Source of the DNA: an uncultured Bacteroidota bacterium
GTDB lineage: Bacteria > Bacteroidota > Bacteroidia > Chitinophagales > Chitinophagaceae
Direction of reading: 5' to 3'
DNA length: 8,108 nucleotides
NCBI GenBank assembly: GCA_946479535.1
Contig: CAMLGP010000100.1
Location: 1-8,108 of the forward strand
Shown here: positions 7,250 through 8,108 of the stretch, piece after piece
Layout of the letters: every line of letters begins with the position of its first letter
Position numbering within the stretch: the stretch's first letter is position 1
Notes under the pieces: generated by a model
What the model was told of the DNA's origin: nothing
What the model saw: only the letters and a program-made list of their open reading frames with translations
Databases searched by the model: none
Program-made: the position numbers and the translations under genes

Positions 7250-8108
7250 ATGAAATATAAACACGTATTGCCGCCTTTTCTATTAATTACCTGTATCGCA
7301 GGTATGCTTTCAACCAAAGCACAGAAGCCCTTATTTGAACCTACATTTCCCTCGCTTGAGAGATCAAAACCGGTTCCTGAATGGTTTAAGGATGCAAAGT
7401 TTGGAATCTATTTTCACTGGGGCATTTATTCTGTTCCTGCTTTTGGAAATGAATGGTATCCCAGGAACATGTATATAAAGGATTCAAAGGAAAATAAACA
7501 TCACAAAGAAGTATATGGAGAGGTAACCGATTTCCCGTATGATAAATTTATTACAGGAGGAAAAGATAAAGCCGGAAATTATGTACAGTTTGCTCCAAAA
7601 CTTAAATCACAGGGTGGAAAGTTTGATCCGGATGAATGGGCTCAGCTATTTGCAGACGCCGGAGCAAGATTTGCAGGGCCCGTGGCTGAACATCATGATG
7701 GATTTTCAATGTGGGCAAGCAAGGTGAATCCCTGGAATGCAAAAGACATGGGTCCTCAACTTGATCTTGTAGGCCTGCTATCCAATGCTATCCGGAAAAG
7801 GAATATGAAAGTGATCCTTTCCATGCATCATGCGTTTAATATTACCGGATTTTATAGTGATGCGCCCGTTTCAGACGATCCTAAACTTCAAAAACTATAT
7901 GGCCAGCAGGGAAAAGAAAAGAACGAAGCATATTGGCTGGCCAAACATAAAGAGATCATTGACCTGTATAAACCGGATATAATCTGGCAGGATTTTAACC
8001 TCCATAAAATTACACAATCTGTTTTACTTGAATTTTTGGCTTACTATTATAATAAAGCGGCGGAATGGAAAAAGCAGGTAGTAGCTACTTATAAGGATGG
8101 TCTTAATA
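7250..8108 (+). CDS. Secreted GH29-type alpha-L-fucosidase, N-terminal part (runs off right edge)
   Basis: The first 286 codons of a glycoside hydrolase that would cleave alpha-L-fucose from glycan ends with retention. A Sec signal peptide ends near STKAQ (residue 25), so the enzyme is exported, probably to the periplasm. GH29 signatures follow in order: WFKDAKFGIYFHWGIYSVPA at 45-64 with the substrate-binding H56, EWYPRNMY at 68-75, FAGPVAEHHDGFSMW at 141-155 with the His pair H148-H149, MHHAF at 192-196, and YKPDIIWQDFN at 240-250, where D248 aligns with the family's catalytic nucleophile (D224 of the Thermotoga maritima enzyme). The general acid/base, about 40 residues further on in that enzyme, lies beyond the window and cannot be checked. 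Residues about 101-123 look longer than the same loop in relatives I recall. The start is the ATG at 7250, in frame with the signal peptide. It is transcribed away from the AraC-type regulator. Confidence 0.93.
   Translation, partial: MKYKHVLPPFLLITCIAGMLSTKAQKPLFEPTFPSLERSKPVPEWFKDAKFGIYFHWGIYSVPAFGNEWYPRNMYIKDSKENKHHKEVYGEVTDFPYDKFITGGKDKAGNYVQFAPKLKSQGGKFDPDEWAQLFADAGARFAGPVAEHHDGFSMWASKVNPWNAKDMGPQLDLVGLLSNAIRKRNMKVILSMHHAFNITGFYSDAPVSDDPKLQKLYGQQGKEKNEAYWLAKHKEIIDLYKPDIIWQDFNLHKITQSVLLEFLAYYYNKAAEWKKQVVATYKDGLN

Overview
The window looks like accessory carbohydrate-use DNA from a Bacteroidota genome, most likely a Chitinophagaceae-type soil or rhizosphere bacterium. The grounds are an adjacent SusC/SusD pair, 'xAQ'-type signal peptide ends, no Shine-Dalgarno sequences before the starts, and a Bacteroidetes-style promoter (TTTG, 20 bp, TAnnTTT). 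The genus is inference. Both ends of the window cut through genes.

Layout, left to right. Minus strand: the N-terminal part of a PKD-type surface lipoprotein (1-289, runs off the left edge), a SusD-family glycan-binding lipoprotein (370-1881), a SusC-family TonB-dependent outer-membrane transporter (1901-5035), a short-chain dehydrogenase (5321-6043) and an AraC-family regulator (6228-7118). Plus strand: a secreted GH29-type alpha-L-fucosidase (7250 to the right edge), divergent from the regulator across a 131-bp shared control region. The order of transcription on the minus strand is regulator, dehydrogenase, susC, susD, lipoprotein. The 19-bp susC-susD gap and the 80-bp gap to the lipoprotein suggest one uptake operon, probably started from its own promoter at 5097-5128.

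Read together, this is a plausible polysaccharide utilization locus (PUL) for a fucose-containing glycan. The lipoproteins would capture the glycan at the surface, SusC/SusD would import it, the fucosidase would remove alpha-L-fucose, and the cupin/AraC regulator would sense a sugar. The link between the fucosidase and the SusCD system rests on proximity only. The dehydrogenase has an intact active site but no assignable substrate.

The most interesting non-coding signal is upstream of susC. Two perfect tandem 11-bp repeats, one of which supplies the -33 element, are accompanied by a third, 15-bp exact copy 54 bp further upstream and an 8-bp palindrome in the promoter spacer. No RNA genes, insertion sequences, CRISPR arrays or clearly broken genes were seen.
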